The notes beneath the pieces were generated by a model, which was given only the letters and a program-made list of their open reading frames with translations, had not been told where the DNA came from and ran no database searches. Positions 11,328 through 23,991 of a DNA stretch of 64,000 nt are shown one piece after another. The translations under genes were made by a program, and so were the position numbers. How positions within the stretch are numbered: position 1 is the first letter of the stretch; the number at the start of each line of letters is the position of its first letter. The stretch comes from Telopea speciosissima (Eukaryota > Streptophyta > Magnoliopsida > Proteales > Proteaceae), in contig NW_025317361.1 in NCBI RefSeq assembly GCF_018873765.1, positions 62,001 through 126,000 of the forward strand, given 5' to 3'.

Positions 11328-12539
11328 GCTTCCCTATATATATATATAAGGAATGGTTTCATGTACTGACCCTGATCCTCTCTAGCGTGGATCCAACTGC
11401 TGGAGGCACCCGAACACTCACTGATTTGGGTTTGCTAGAAATGAGACTCAACCCTTAACTGATTTCACTTTTGATTTGGGGGTTTTGTAAGGAAGGGTAA
11501 AACAATAAGTTTGCCCTTCTTCGATGGTAGCTCGGTCATTTAGTAAACTCTAACTTGTTGACATCATCACTTAATAGGGATCAACTAACAGAGTGAATCT
11601 ACATGTTATAAATTTGTAAAAAAATGGAGGAGATATGTGATATTTTTTTCAAAACATGGGGTTATGTGGCATTTCGAGCTACTTACGAGGGAGGTACAAA
11701 TAATTTACTTTTTTTTATTATTTGAATATTGGATTCATCTATGTCTTACTTTGTGTAAAGCAGACTTTTGACCCTGATTATTTTATTACGATCAGACACT
11801 TTTAAACTACAGTGTCTAAGGTTTCTAGGCTATAGTTTTAGTGGGTCTTCACTAAAGTTTTATTCCAATTTTTTCTAAAGCCAATGTGTCTCATTGATGG
11901 TATTTAATAAAATTATCTTGTTTTAGTAATGGTATTTCTACTAAATTTTGTTCTAAAATTAATGCAATATATTTTGATAAATATGCAAATATATAATTAT
12001 CGGTAAAATTGTTTTTCCATAAGAAAATTACCATGTATGTAACAAACAATTTTTGGAATGAATAATTTGTTCTCATTATGCAAAATAGTTAGTTTTTTTT
12101 TTTATATGACACTAAAATATATAAATATTAACAGAGATTACAGAAGTCAAAGTCCATACCCACAATCGTATTAACACGTTTAGATGTATGAGACATATTA
12201 GCTAGAACGTGAGCTACCCAAATTACATCCCAATGAATTCTATGAATAATAACATATTAAAAAAAAACACACACACAAAATAAAAAACAGTCATACATAA
12301 GAGGGTGAAAGCATTGCCAGGGCCAGCAATATAAGTTCTCCTTCAGCCAAAAGACTAAATGTGCCAAGTCTGTCTAAATGGCTAGGCGTTTGATGCCTTG
12401 GGTCTTTTCTTGACTGGATACCTTGTTCAATTGCCTTCTTTTCTGTTTCATCTGTAGAATCTACAATGTCATAATCAAAGGAGAAACACATACATATCTA
12501 AATCAATATACAAAACACTATCCATGAGGAGGTTTCAGG
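11328..12539. other. intergenic, nothing recognised
   Basis: AT-rich sequence with no conserved coding block. A 66-codon minus-strand open frame at 12491-12291 (DYDIVDSTDETEKKAIEQG, hydrophilic) is not a family I recognise and has no supporting context. Confidence 0.4.
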
Positions 12540-13850
12540 TGATGAAGAGAAACAATATTGGAAATTAAAGAAGGGTGAGAGGAATCCAAGGTAATTTGAG
12601 AGGTGGGGGACTCCAAATATTGGGATTGTGTCTGGCAATGGAGTTAAAATTGTTGTCCAATGCTTGATATCTGAAAGGACACGATAGGGGTTAGGTCTAT
12701 ATTGGTCTTGAGTTACGGTTCCTTTCCAGCCAAATAAACTATAAAATTGAAGATGCGAACGACAGAAAATATTTTACATCTGGTTTGAGAATAGAAGAAG
12801 TTAAAAGGTCAGAAATCAAAGATGAAAATGAGTAAACCAGACAAAGAACATTCGAAAAACAAATGCTATACAGATTCCTCATCCTCTTGACACATCACAC
12901 GTGGTATCCATTGGAAATAGTTTATTAAGATACCCTCGTGAAAGTAGTCCATTGTGACAACATTTCTCAAAAGAAGAAAAAAAAAACAATTTGAATTTGG
13001 AATGAGTTTTTAATTTCTAGATGATAAACCAAACAGAGGGCTGAAATGGAGGAAGATTGGAAAGCAATTATTATCAAGTTTAGCAAGACAAGATGCAACA
13101 ACTTTGGTAGAGAATTTCACATTTTTAGGACAGGGACAAAACAGTTCATCATTAGTAATAGACAGTGATAGCTTAACTTTGAGAATACAAGATGCAATCT
13201 CCGGGGGAGAGGAAGATGGAGGAGATGAGGGGGAGATTCCAATTACCATTTGAGTCCCTTAATTCATAAACACGAGAGTAGGAGGGAGAGGGTTAAATCG
13301 AATGTGGAATAGACAAGAGAGGAAGGGAAGGGACCCATGGATCCGACCAGATCTTCACATGATTCTCAAAACCAATTCTCCAACAAACCATTTGTTTTAG
13401 GATTAAGTGAATTCATAAAGTACTCCGCCAAAACTTATAACAAATTATGGGAGTTGGGGCTTGGAGGAGAGAAGAGTTGCGAAAAATATCGTACTTACAG
13501 TGTCTTAACCCAAAGAAACGAATGATTGTGTAAGAGGCGCCAACTTAGATGTAAGAGTAATTTAGACAATATTATGAATCCTACTATTGCGAAGACCCAA
13601 TCCTCCTTGAGATTTGGGTTGACACAAGATATCCTAATAAATTGCATGAATGTTTGCACTGAGTTGAAGAATGACCCCCCCCCCCCCCAAAAAAAAATGT
13701 TCCATTGTATGGAGTCGAGTTTTTGACAAACTGGTAGGGAAATTTAAATAGGACCATATGGTAAGTTGGGGTAGAAGAAAGAATTGATTTGATAAGAGTA
13801 GTATGCCCTGCTCGAGATAGTTTCTTAGCCGTGTATTGAATCATAATTTC
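12540..13850 (-). mobile_element. 5'-truncated L1-type LINE, 3' half, inactivated
   Basis: Minus-strand remnants of an L1 ORF2 run in order. The post-RT motif LSRAGHTTLIKSILSS lies at 13820-13770, a GGLGLRN-like block near 13600, and PPEIASCILKVKLS plus CPKNVKFSTKVV at 13200-13100. A zf-RVT-like C..E.ESV.HLFFECS lies near 12860, then an IWKERN-like tail below 12750. Stops and frameshifts throughout leave no long frame. The 5' RT and endonuclease parts are missing. Confidence 0.7.
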
Positions 13851-14429
13851 AGTACCATCAATTCCCTATGCTTGAATTGAGGATTATATTTTTTGAAATC
13901 CAGGGTTAAGGTATGTTTTGACTGATTTCTCATTGATTATGGACCGACCATCAGTAAGACTAAAATGGTTTTTTGATTCCACTTTTGTGACGATGACCAA
14001 TTAAAAGTGTATGATGAGATTTTATCCCACGACGACTTCAAGAAGGACCTTGATCCTCTGCTGTCGCCTGCCGACAGCGTTGCACAATCAAGGGCAAAAT
14101 GATCGCCTATGCCCACCTGGGCAGGGTGCTCAAACAGTGGGTAGGACGATCATTCATCCATGCTTGTGCGACGCTGCAAGGGCAGGCGGTAGCAAAGGAT
14201 CTAAATTGCTCGGAGAAATACCTTCTGGCTGTTTTTTTAGGGGGCAAAGGAAAAAGAAATAAAGTAAAAAAAAACAAAGCCTTAGACTAAAGACATTTTA
14301 AAGAAATTGCGTAGATCATAAGTTATATTATTTCCTCCTTCCCATAGTCTATTGGCGTCAAAATATATTATTAATAAATCCTTTAGTATGTTTTTTTAAT
14401 ACTAAAAATTCATTAACAATACCCAGACT
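13851..14429. repeat. non-coding, includes a dispersed repeat shared with ~44.1 kb
   Basis: The part around 14100-14165 (GGGCAGGGTGCTCAAACAGTG, then GGTAGGACGATCATTCA) closely resembles 44110-44155 (GCAGGGTGTTCAGGCAATG, then GGTAGGACGGTCATTTCA). This marks a dispersed non-autonomous repeat family. I could not define its ends. Confidence 0.45.
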
Positions 14430-15211
14430 CTCTCAGACAGCTCCACAGCCAGTTCACATCTCTTTCTTTACCTGCCAATTCTTTATTTGATGCTTCTTTC
14501 GTCTTGCCATATCTTTTTCTCTTCGTCATCTTTCTCCAACTTCGTTGTCTCCCGAAACTGACCTTGGAAATTCTCTAAATCCTCAATTTCGTTTACCCGT
14601 ACTGTTAGGCTCATAGGGTTTCATTTTCCTCTTCTGGGTTAGACTCAAAGCCAGGAAGTAGACGGATTTTGAGTTGCTGTCTACTTGAGGTTTGTGGAAT
14701 AAAATGTTTGTCATTGCAGTCACATGATCTTCTTCTTTCACTTTATAATTTAGGGCGAAGGGTTGGATTCGTAGATCTGTGTTGCAATATTGAGTTTATT
14801 TAGTTGTGATGCTTGAGAAGTTGAGTGGATTATGCAGCAGTCTGGTGCGTTGGTTTCCTAGTTTGATAGTCGCAACCAAGAAATAAGTCTATGCAATATC
14901 TGGGTCTGAAATGGATTCAATTGAAATTATTCTGAGCTTTCGGTAGATTTTGTGACCTTCATGGGATTTATATGGTTTCGGCAGTGTGAGTTGATTATGG
15001 AACTGGAGAGATCTCACTACTGGATTGAGAGTCACCTTTCATTTTCATTGGAGATAGGGTTTGACATATAGCATGGTCTGGGGGCATTGCAAATAAAAAA
15101 TTAGAAGATCATCCCATAATCAAGTCCTTTGATGGTTCGGGAAGATTTTGAATAGCAACTATATCTTTGTCGTCGATGAAATTATCTAAGTTTCCGGTAA
15201 TTGTACTCTGA
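14430..15211 (+). other. YDA: inferred 5' UTR exon / promoter-proximal region of the YDA-like gene
   Basis: Pyrimidine-rich leader-like sequence (14440-14560, CTCTCTCAGACAGCTCC then TTTCTCTTCG stretches) is followed by a donor-like CTGAG|GTATGT at 15211/15212. The YDA start codon at 24960 is preceded by a good acceptor (CTTCTATCAG ending at 24900), so the 59 bases before the ATG must join an upstream leader exon. This block is the best candidate. YDA-type genes are known to have 5' UTR introns. No transcript evidence is available here. Confidence 0.35.
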
Positions 15212-15342
15212 GGTATGTCCCTTCTTATTTTAGTTTGGAATTCTCATCTTGTTTCCTTTGATCCTTCTCATCTAATTGTGGAAAATGATATGATGTATCG
15301 GTTGGCATAGGCTATTTATTGCAGTGCACAAACGGCCATACA

Positions 15343-16770
15343 ACAACAACTCAGTTTAATTTATCCCACCTAAATGGGGTCAGCTACATGGATCCTAGGG
15401 AGGTCAAAATACTAAGAGTAATAGTAAAAATAAAAGAGCACAACAACATCGACAACAACTCAGCAATATCCCACTTAGATGGGGTCAGCTACCCGGATCC
15501 TTGCCATCCAATCAGCTCTATTCGTTTTCATGTTTGAGACAAGACCTAAACTCTACATGTCTTTCCTCACTACTTCTCCTACGGTCATTTTAGGCCTGAC
15601 CCTAGCTCTTTTAGATCCTTTGACCCGGATCAAATCACTCCTTCGAACATCCCAAGGCCTCCATTGAATATGGCCATGCCACCTCAAACGACTCTCCCGA
15701 AGCTTATCCTGTATTGGGCAATTCCCAAGTCAGCTCTAATATGGTCATTTTTAACTTTATCCTTCTTACTTTTGCCGCACATCCATCTCAACATTCTCAT
15801 TTCTGCTACTTCTAGTTTATCTATGTGATGCTTCTTAACAGCTCAACATTCTGCCCCATAGTCCATCTATCGTAGTTGGTCGAACTACTGTCCTATAGAA
15901 TTTTCCTTTAAGCTTGAGAGGAATACATTGATCATACAATACTCTAGACACACCTCTCCATTTCATCCATCCTACTTTAATTCTCTGTGTAACATCATCC
16001 TGTATATCACATTCTTTATTTATGATAGACCCCAAATATCTAAAATCATCACTTTGCGGTCTCTTTCTCTCTCTTCTATTTTCAACATTTCGTAGACCAT
16101 CTTATATTGCAACTAAAGTTACACACCATATACTCTGTCTTCATCATACTCATCTTAAAACCTCTTGATTCCAAGGTTGATCTCCATAACTCCAACTTAG
16201 CCTTAATCCCTGCTTTAGTCATCTTGTAAAACAATGTCTTCAGAAAACAACATACACCAAGGAACCTCATCTTGAATGTTCCTAGTTAAATCATCCATGA
16301 TAAGCACAAACAAATAAAGTTTTAGAGCTGATCCTTGATGTAACCCAATTGTAATTGGGAATTCACTACTTTGACCTCCCAAGGTTCCCACACTAGTCAC
16401 CACGCTACCATACCTATCTTTAATTATATATTTACTTGACACCCTTATCTTCTATAGCACATTCCAGATTAGCTCTCTAGGGACTTTCGCGTAGGCTTTT
16501 TCTAGGTCAATAAAGACCATATAAAGATCTTTCTTGGAAGCTCTAAATCTTTCCGGTAGGTAAATAGCTTCTGTCGTTGATCTACCTGGCATAAAACCAA
16601 ATTGGTTCTCCAATATATTAGTTTCTCTTCTTAGGTTGGCTTCAGTAATCCTCACCCATAATTTCATAGTGTGACTCATTAGTTTTATACCTCTATAGTT
16701 ATTGCAACTCTGGATATCACCTTTATTTTTGTAGATCGGAACTACAATGCTTCTCCTCCATTAAACTTGC
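15343..16770 (-). mobile_element. RTE-clade LINE remnant
   Basis: Minus-strand blocks match plant RTE reverse transcriptase: ENQFGFMPGRSTTEAIYL and MVFIDLEKAYAKVPRELIW (16640-16460), a VGTLGGQSSEFPITIGLHQGSA-like segment with IMDDLTR (16400-16280), SRGFKMSMMKTEYMVC (about 16150), and the C-terminal KVGWMKWRG...PLKLKGKFYRTVVRP (16000-15880). The frame breaks several times and F(A/S)DD is altered (LFSEDIVL), so it is dead. The 3' end at 15340-15520 carries the typical CCCA.(T/C)TAAATGGGGTCAGCTAC sequence twice (15365-15398 and 15467-15500), each next to an ACAACAACAACT-type tail. This suggests two stacked 3' ends. Confidence 0.8.
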
Positions 16771-17799
16771 TGAAAATAAAAACTCTCCAAGCCTTATCCT
16801 AATGAATTTAGGTCAGCCACGCCTACAAACCTTATTATGCTATATCAGTCTATTTAGGGGTCGAAACAGTGAATTTTTGGGTGCATATTTAAAAGGTTTA
16901 GTGCTCAGTTTTTTCAGAATGCCAGCAGCCAACTGAAGCATTGTTTTTAACTTACTCAAACCACAAAATACCAATCGTACTCTTACATCATTCATAAATA
17001 GTGCTAACATAATTCATTCGTAGGTCCTACTAGATGTGGCCTTACATCTAATTCTGATGCCACCATTCTCCTTCCACAGCTATATCTTGTTATGTTCTCA
17101 CCATTTATAATGACATTTTTCTGATTTCTATATTTCACCCTGTTTCAACTGTGAAGGTTACGAGTGCATAATAATAGAAATATTGTTTTTATCTTGGTAA
17201 AGTCATTAGAAACGTTCCTGTTGGAATCATGTGGTCCTATTTTAACCTAGCAAATGTTGGCTCCTCCCAATAAGGATGCTGGTCAACACAAACTTTATAG
17301 AAATTCAAATGGCTGATTGTGCACCGGTATGCAGCAATTATAGTTCTGTCAAAACTTATCCATTGAGAACTATCCAGCAGTGTCCATTGTTACACAAGTT
17401 GAACTCCTATAAGAAGCCTTTGTACTGAAATATTCTAGAGTTTTAAGCAGATAATTAGCAGTCCCATTGTAAAAATTATACTTATGAACCAAAATGTAAT
17501 ATTTGCATGACAAAACAAGCTGGTGAGTAAATGCACTCAACCAACCTCTAGATTCATGCCCTTTCAAATTGTTAAATAACCTATTCAATAGATCGTTTAG
17601 TTTGAAATTTCTTAGTGGATTGGTGATCCTAGATATCTAATAATTCCTGTTTGAACTTGGATAACAGGTCATATGGTAATGGCTGTTCTCATTGTTTGCT
17701 TTTAGATTTATTCAGATCCAATAGTTGACCTATAATGATACTGAATTTGAGTATTCGAACAGTACCAAAATTGGACCTTTTCTCAGAGACTAAAATCCA

Positions 17800-19515
17800 G
17801 ATTAAGAGAATAACTAATAGCAACAAATCAGATGGTCAGTTAACAATAGAACACAGGTCGAGTTCTGTTCTATGGGGGAAGAACCTTTGCTGAAAACCTC
17901 AGATCAATCCGATGGACAATTCTGAGTTTATGAATGAGTCCTTGTTGACTAGGAAGGGGTATTTCAGTCAAATCTTAAATCAGTTTATCAAATTGAAAAC
18001 AGAATATTGATCACCAATCGAATTTGATATATGACAGAATTATGCAGCAATAATCATCCAACAGATTAATCAAATTGAATCAGTACTCAGAATTGCAGAA
18101 TTCCAGAATTCCAGAATCTGGGAATAAAGGGCGGAATATGAATAATGAAATTATCTCCAGATCGGCGGGTTAGAATTAGGTCAAACTCATATCGAATTTA
18201 TCTATTAGAGTTTCTAAATGTATGGTCAAAGCCTTGAAGGAATCTAATTGCTGGGTTGCTTAATCTAAAAAAAAAATATAGCATGTAATCTTCTAGAAAC
18301 AAAGGTTCTAGTTGCAGGAAAATAGAAGAATACTTATTTGTTAACGGATGAAGAAGAAGATGGAATAATAAGAACAACAACTAATAACACTCAGGCTTCA
18401 CACCGCAAGGTGGTTCGATGGGATCAAACACCAACCTACATTGATCGCACACAAGGGGTTCCTTGATCAAACACCAGATCTTCAAACATGAAGAAGCAAG
18501 CAAAAGCTGCAATTTTTTTTCCGTTCTAAATTCGTGTACAATACTAGCCTCCTTTACAAACTTATATAGAAGATTCTTAGTAATAGAAAGCAATCAAAGC
18601 ATACAATTAATATAAAACAACTTAAATGAGGATTAGAAATGTAAAAGTGTAAAATACATCAATTTTAACATATACATCTATCATCCCAAGCCAAATTGCC
18701 GAATCAAGTATTCCTCTGAATGTGTCACATAGGATTCCCATGTCATAGTGCTGCTGAAGAATCGCACATAATCGGCCAAAGATGTGTAACATATACTAAT
18801 TTGACACCCAACCACCAAGATTTGAACACATTTTTTGTAAATAAATAGATTTTGGGAAAAATGGTTTACCTTGTAATCCTCCAAACTTCAAACTTCTTTA
18901 AATTTGTTGTGGATGTAGCAAATTTGATGTTGGATGCAGCTTCTCTGCGTGATCCGACTAATTTTCGGTTGAAATGGGAGCAAAACATGCAATTTGGGTT
19001 TTCTGTATGTTCTCTGTCGAGACCAGCGAGAGAAGCGAGATCTCGACTGGTCTCGATCGAGATCTCTAACTTTTATATGGGCCAGATGATTAAGTGAACC
19101 GAGATCTCGGCCAAGATATTGTAAACCATGCATTTTGCCAATCATCTCGTCTCGCCATTTCAAAAAACCGAGTTATTAGTGAGATCTCGTCGAGTTCTTG
19201 TTCCATGTTCTTAACTAATAAGGCAACTTAAACTGACTGGAAAACTGAAATAATAAAGGAAACAGACTCAAAACAGAGCTTGACTTATAGAATCTTAATC
19301 CAGCCCAATTAAAACACTTAATAACAATTAAAATAAAGAAATAAGGACACTTATCTAAGCAATCCCGTATACCTAGCTTCTACCCACGTTATAGTCCTAT
19401 TAAAGTGGCTCATTACAAAAAAAAACCCATTGGACTAAAGGCTCAACACATATATAACCCAACCCAAGGCTTATTTCCATTAAAATAAGCCTATTTCTAT
19501 GTTTAATCTGCATCA
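17800..19515 (-). mobile_element. LTR fragment, copy A of a family shared with 21.3-23.7 kb
   Basis: On the minus strand it begins TGATGCAGATTAAAC at 19515, directly after a purine-rich GGTAGGCAGAA. It shares the order and wording of many blocks with copy B, such as the CC(A/C)ATT(A/G)GACTAAAGG-type, AACCCAACCCAA(A/G) and AAATAAGCC motifs, and a GCTGAAAACC/GCTGAAGGTT block at its far end. The low-coordinate end is not resolved. A CGAGATCTCG-type element is nested at 18990-19205. Confidence 0.45.
18990..19205. mobile_element. CGAGATCTCG-array element, one end visible
   Basis: A cluster of degenerate palindromes (CGAGATCTCG, GATCGAGATC) ends GAGTTCTTGTTCCATG. The reverse complement, CATGGAACAAGAACTCG, matches the terminus CATGGATCGAGAACTCG of the better-defined element at 32057. 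The other end and target duplication were not found. Confidence 0.5.
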
Positions 19516-20869
19516 TTCTGCCTACCGCATGGTGAAGAGTGGATGTACAATTCTTGTGTTGTTTTTGTTCAACTATGCGCACATTCATTTATATATGTTT
19601 TATTTTTTTCTTTAATGTTAATGATGTACTGCTGTTAAGCATCATGGCCCTTGTATGTGCCTTTTGTGGGATCCACTACTTCTTAGGTAATGGATGTATT
19701 TTTCTGATCCTATAATAAGTTAATCTTGATATTGAATCTGTAGATTAAAAAAAATTCCCCATATATGACTAGTTTTTTTTCTACTTCAAGCATTTTGTCT
19801 TAAACTTGGGTAACAGGGTGACACAAAATCTGATATTGCACATATATCTGTGGGATGTAGTTATTAGAAAAAAAATACTTCTTGATGTTTAAATTCTCTT
19901 TCTATTATTTTAATATATTTGGTTATCTACATGGTACTTAATGATAGACCATGAAAAAGTAAAGATGATGATGTGGTGCTGAAACGATTTTCTTATGGAC
20001 CATGTAGAATTTTATGAACTACATTATTTACAGCTGAAAATATCTATGGGGTAGAACTTAAGTCAAATAGTTTTCTGTTCCTTCCATACATACGGCATCT
20101 ACAGGACAATATTGGTATATCTGTGCTTGATCGGGTTCTTACCTCCCTATCATGCTCAAGGAACTCTGTAGAACGAGGCAAGGGTGAGAATGAATCTTGG
20201 AGACTAACCCATATCATCAAAATACATATCGTTATTGTTTTGTTGAATATCTTGTCTTTGCTTGTGCACAAGGAAGTAAGTGATGTAGCAGCTGGGCTAT
20301 TTAAAGCTGGGTTTGTAGGGACATAGGGTGGACATGTATTGTGGTTTGTCTTTTCATTGTAGTTGACTTGTGGATGCGCTTTTTTTTTTGTGTTATTTCT
20401 ATATCATCTTTTATTTCCTTTTATGAATAGAATCTATTGATTATCTATCACTTGGAAACATAAATTCAATGTCTCATAAGTTATAATATTAAGTACAATA
20501 AGTCAATGACATCAATATCTATTTTTTAAAGATTTTGGTTGTAGGAAAATTAAAATTTTGAAGCAGAAGAATAAAAAAACAATATATACACAAAAAATTT
20601 TTTTGACACCATGAGGTTGTAGAGTGGCCTCCGGTGTGTGACATATATTACTTTCATCACAAACAAATATGTATTGATCATGTTTTTTGAGTTTTTCAAA
20701 AAACATTTTTGGAGAAAATGGTTTTACCTGAAATAGTGGAAAGGCTTCACAGATATGCTAAAAAGGTTCAATCTTGTGTTCTCCAAGTGCTTCCGGCGAA
20801 GATGCGGCGAAGATTCGAAGGCCGGTTAAAAAATCACCAAATAGAAGTGAAGGAGGAAGAAAATGAAAA

Positions 20870-21075
20870 AAGCAAGCCTTGTGAGCTCGACCGAGACTCA
20901 CGAGATTTTGACATTTTTTAACTTGGGTTTGTTCTCACCGATATTTCGGCGAGATGTTGCCCTGGGCCGAAATTTTGGTCAAGTTATTGTATTTTTTCAT
21001 TTCAAAGTGGTGTTTCATTTCGGTCAGACCGAGATACTCGAGGTTCTCAAAATCTCGACCGACTTTTACCGAGTT
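20870..21075. mobile_element. CGAGATCTCG-array element, diverged copy
   Basis: Degenerate repeats of GACCGAGA, CGGCGAGAT and ACTCGAG are followed by ACCGAGTTTTTGTACATTG. The reverse complement, CAATGTACAAAAACTCGG, resembles the right terminus of the 32057-32407 element (CAAGGTACTAAAACTCGG). No target duplication was confirmed. Confidence 0.45.
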
Positions 21076-21344
21076 TTTGTACATTGCACACTATAGGCAA
21101 CAAGATGAGGGATAGTCTAGTCGTCGACTAAATTGTTTGGTTTTGTGCAATGCTAACCAAGGACTCTAGTTGTTAGGACTTAGGAGGAGTGATATGGTGC
21201 AAGTTCAAGGCTATAGCAGGACAAGGAGAAGGCTGAAAAGGACTTGGGTGAAAATAAGGAAGTCATGGCAGTTTACGAGTCGAAGAAAGATGTGACCTTT
21301 GATGGAGTGGAACCGGTGGGGGGGGGGGGTAGGTGGGATGAACC

Positions 21345-23701
21345 CTAGGTTCAGGCTAAACACCCCTCGGACAGGATCCCCAAGTCACCCAAATAAAAAA
21401 GTCAACAAAAGCAATCTTTTCAGATGAAGGTCAAACTTTAACAGTCAATCACAAATAAATAGTAGGGATGTCCTTCAGAAGATAGTAAGGACCCAACTGT
21501 CAGATTAAAAGTAATTGAAGATTAATCAAATCTGAAATCGAAATCCATAAAATAGGAGATTTCTAATTAATCAAAATCAGAGTGTCAGATCAACCTAAGA
21601 TTCAGGTTGAGATCTCCTAATAATGAATGAGAACTTGCTGAAGGTTTCAGCAGGATCCAATGGTTGGATCAGAGTATAATAGGGAATCCTAATGAGACTA
21701 GGAGAGGGGTAAAGCTGTCACTTCACAAATCAGATTAATAAATTGATGACAAAATTATAATATCAAAACAGAATTGATATTATGATATTAATTCCAGAAA
21801 TAATGGACCAACAGAATAGGGAAATCGATTCAACCATTAAAGGTGATGAGCAGTCCTACTTGAAATAGGACTCCATTAATGACTTGACAGAATCTGAAAT
21901 TGAAAACTGGGATAGATAGAGAAATTTCTTGATTTCATTATTCTGTAATCAAATTTGAAATCAGTATTATGGAACCTCACAAATCAAAACTCCTAGTATG
22001 AGGAGGATTGTTAGATTTAACCAGCAGAAACAGAAATCGAAAACTGGTTTTGAAAGCAGGTAATTTTAATGGATGATTGCAGAAAACAGAACTTAAATCA
22101 GATATAAACTCACCTTCAAATTGAAGTCCTTGTGATGATAGAAATGGGAACCGCAGGGAGTTTTAGTGGCCAGATTAGTGGAGAAAATAACATAATAACA
22201 GTACCTTAATTGCAGTAAAAAAATAGAGTACAAGAAAGAGAAGAATGATAACAATGGCTTCCAATTGGATCAGAATCCCACTGTCCAAGGCTTTACACCA
22301 ACAAGGTACAGAATCTCACTGCCCTCCCAGGATATCTCACCCCAAACTGAATCGCACAACACTCATGAAGAAAACTTCAAACTTTATTCATCCAATCGTC
22401 CTATTAGTCTTAGCTCTTACAAGCTTATATCGAAAACTAGAACTTTTATTTTGGTGAATAAATAATTCATTACCAAAACCCCGAAAAATGGAGGGGAGAA
22501 GGGGGGGGGGAGGATATACAAAACCCAGCCCTACCGGGAGGGGAAAGAAGAAACAAGAAGAAAAAGAGGAAGGCCCCAGGTGACAACAATATGCCTGTTC
22601 CTTGGGGGAGTCGACTACACATTTGTGAGGGAACAAGTGAAGCTTGGAGCTCACATAAAAAAAAAGATGGCTTTCCAAATCAAGTCTAAAGAATGAGATT
22701 GGAGGTCCATCTACGAAGATTCCGCTCCATCCAATATGATAAGTAGTAGCACTAAATACAAGCTTGCTCACAGAGTCACAAATCGAACTTCCTGAGAAAG
22801 ACATGTCCATCCAAAGCCACTCCTTGGAAAAGGGTAAGGATCATCTAGGGCGGGGCCAGCAAGTAGCAAGGGCTTTTTTCCAAATTGAGGCTCCAAAAGG
22901 GCAAGAGAAGAATAGGTGGTCAATGTCCTCTAGGCCGTTCCAGCAAAGGATACAAGAGGAGGCCAGGGCGAGGGGAAGAGGGGGGGGGGAGCAGACCAAG
23001 AGCCTTGGGAGATAATGGAGGCTACTGTGGAGTGCTTGGGGATACCCGAAGAGTAGACTACTCTCGCGCCGACAACAGAGAAAAGAATGCCCATAGGGTG
23101 CCAATGATCAAGCCAAAGGGAGGTGGTAGACCCAGCAAAGATCCTGGAGAGAATGGCTCTAAGAGCAATGGGCCTGAGAAGGAGGATTTTCCTCCAGACC
23201 CAAGAGGAGTCTGTGGGCTGGGGAGCAGTCCATAGGGAGTTATCTTTGAGGGGGCAGGAGTAGACCCAGTTAACCCAGATGCTATCATGTTTGGAAACAA
23301 TTATCCAAATAAGCATGAGGATTCCGGCAATATTGGAGTCTCTAATCCTGTGCAATCCTAGGCCACCCTCCTCTTTGGGAAGGCAAATAGAAGCCCAATT
23401 AGTGGGGCGGAGGAATCTGGAAGTTTCAGTACCTTTCTAGAAAACTATAACTTAATCCTACTATGACTATGAAATCAAATCCTATTGCTAATTACAAATC
23501 ATAATTAACAAAGGAAACATAGTACTAATAAGAACACTTAAATGGCTAACTAACTAAGCCTAATCCCATATGCCTGCCTTCTACCCAAATTTTAGGCCCA
23601 TTACAAAGAAAGCCCATGGGATCAAAGGTCCAACCCATACTTAACCCAACCCAAAGTGTATTTCGAATAAAATAAGCCCTTTAGGTGACTTATTTGCATC
23701 A
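21345..23701 (-). mobile_element. 3' LTR of a minus-strand retrotransposon, copy B, split by an L1
   Basis: On the minus strand the LTR begins TGATGCAAATAAGTC at 23701, directly after a purine-rich AAGCAGGGGAGAAT. Just upstream is an open frame resembling a polyprotein C-terminus (23991-23702). The LTR body continues to about 21345 once the nested L1 (22446-23439) is removed, implying an LTR of roughly 1.35 kb. The 21345 end is approximate. A run of G at 21320-21330 lies just outside. Confidence 0.5.
22446..23439 (-). mobile_element. 5'-truncated L1 LINE with 14-bp target duplication
   Basis: Flanking direct repeats GAAAACTAGAACTT (22432-22445) and GAAAACTATAACTT (23440-23453) differ by one base. 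The minus strand reads through L1 ORF2 C-terminal motifs: LPKEEGGLGLHRIRDSN, SSWVWRKILLLRP, TSLWLDHWHPMG, and a zf-RVT block CILC....DIDHLFFSCPFG..IW. It then gives a 3' UTR and a short A-rich tail next to the left duplication. Long open frames on both strands here reflect low damage and G/C runs, not genes. It is inserted inside LTR copy B and so is younger than it. Confidence 0.85.
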
Positions 23702-23991
23702 ATTCTCCCCTGCTTGAAAAAAACTTGACCTCGAATTTTGCAAAATGGAGGAATCAACTTTGTGTGGTGAACATCCATCTTCAAACCATAACTGTACTCG
23801 GGCAGTTCGTGGATGTTAGGAATGTAGTTTTCAATGCGTGGAACTTTCTCCTCAATGAACTTTGGTGGCATGACGAACTCTATGTACTCAATCTCTGAAT
23901 CAGCATCAAGAATGGTTGAAAAATATTCTAGTATCCGGTCCAAATTATGATGTTGTCTTGACTTGAATTGGTTACATACATAAATGTGCAT
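23702..23991 (-). pseudogene. probable C-terminal end of a retrotransposon polyprotein
   Basis: A minus-strand open frame (starting MHIYVCNQFKSRQHHN, with IHELPEYSYG and RGQVFFKQGRIDA) runs straight through a purine tract into the LTR start. This is how many plant LTR-element polyproteins end. I do not recognise a catalytic domain, so the superfamily is not assigned. Confidence 0.4.

Noticed and set aside
22841-23355. Several 80-140 codon frames on both strands around 23 kb
   Set aside because: All lie within the L1 insertion. Only the minus-strand frames match LINE ORF2, and these are fragments.
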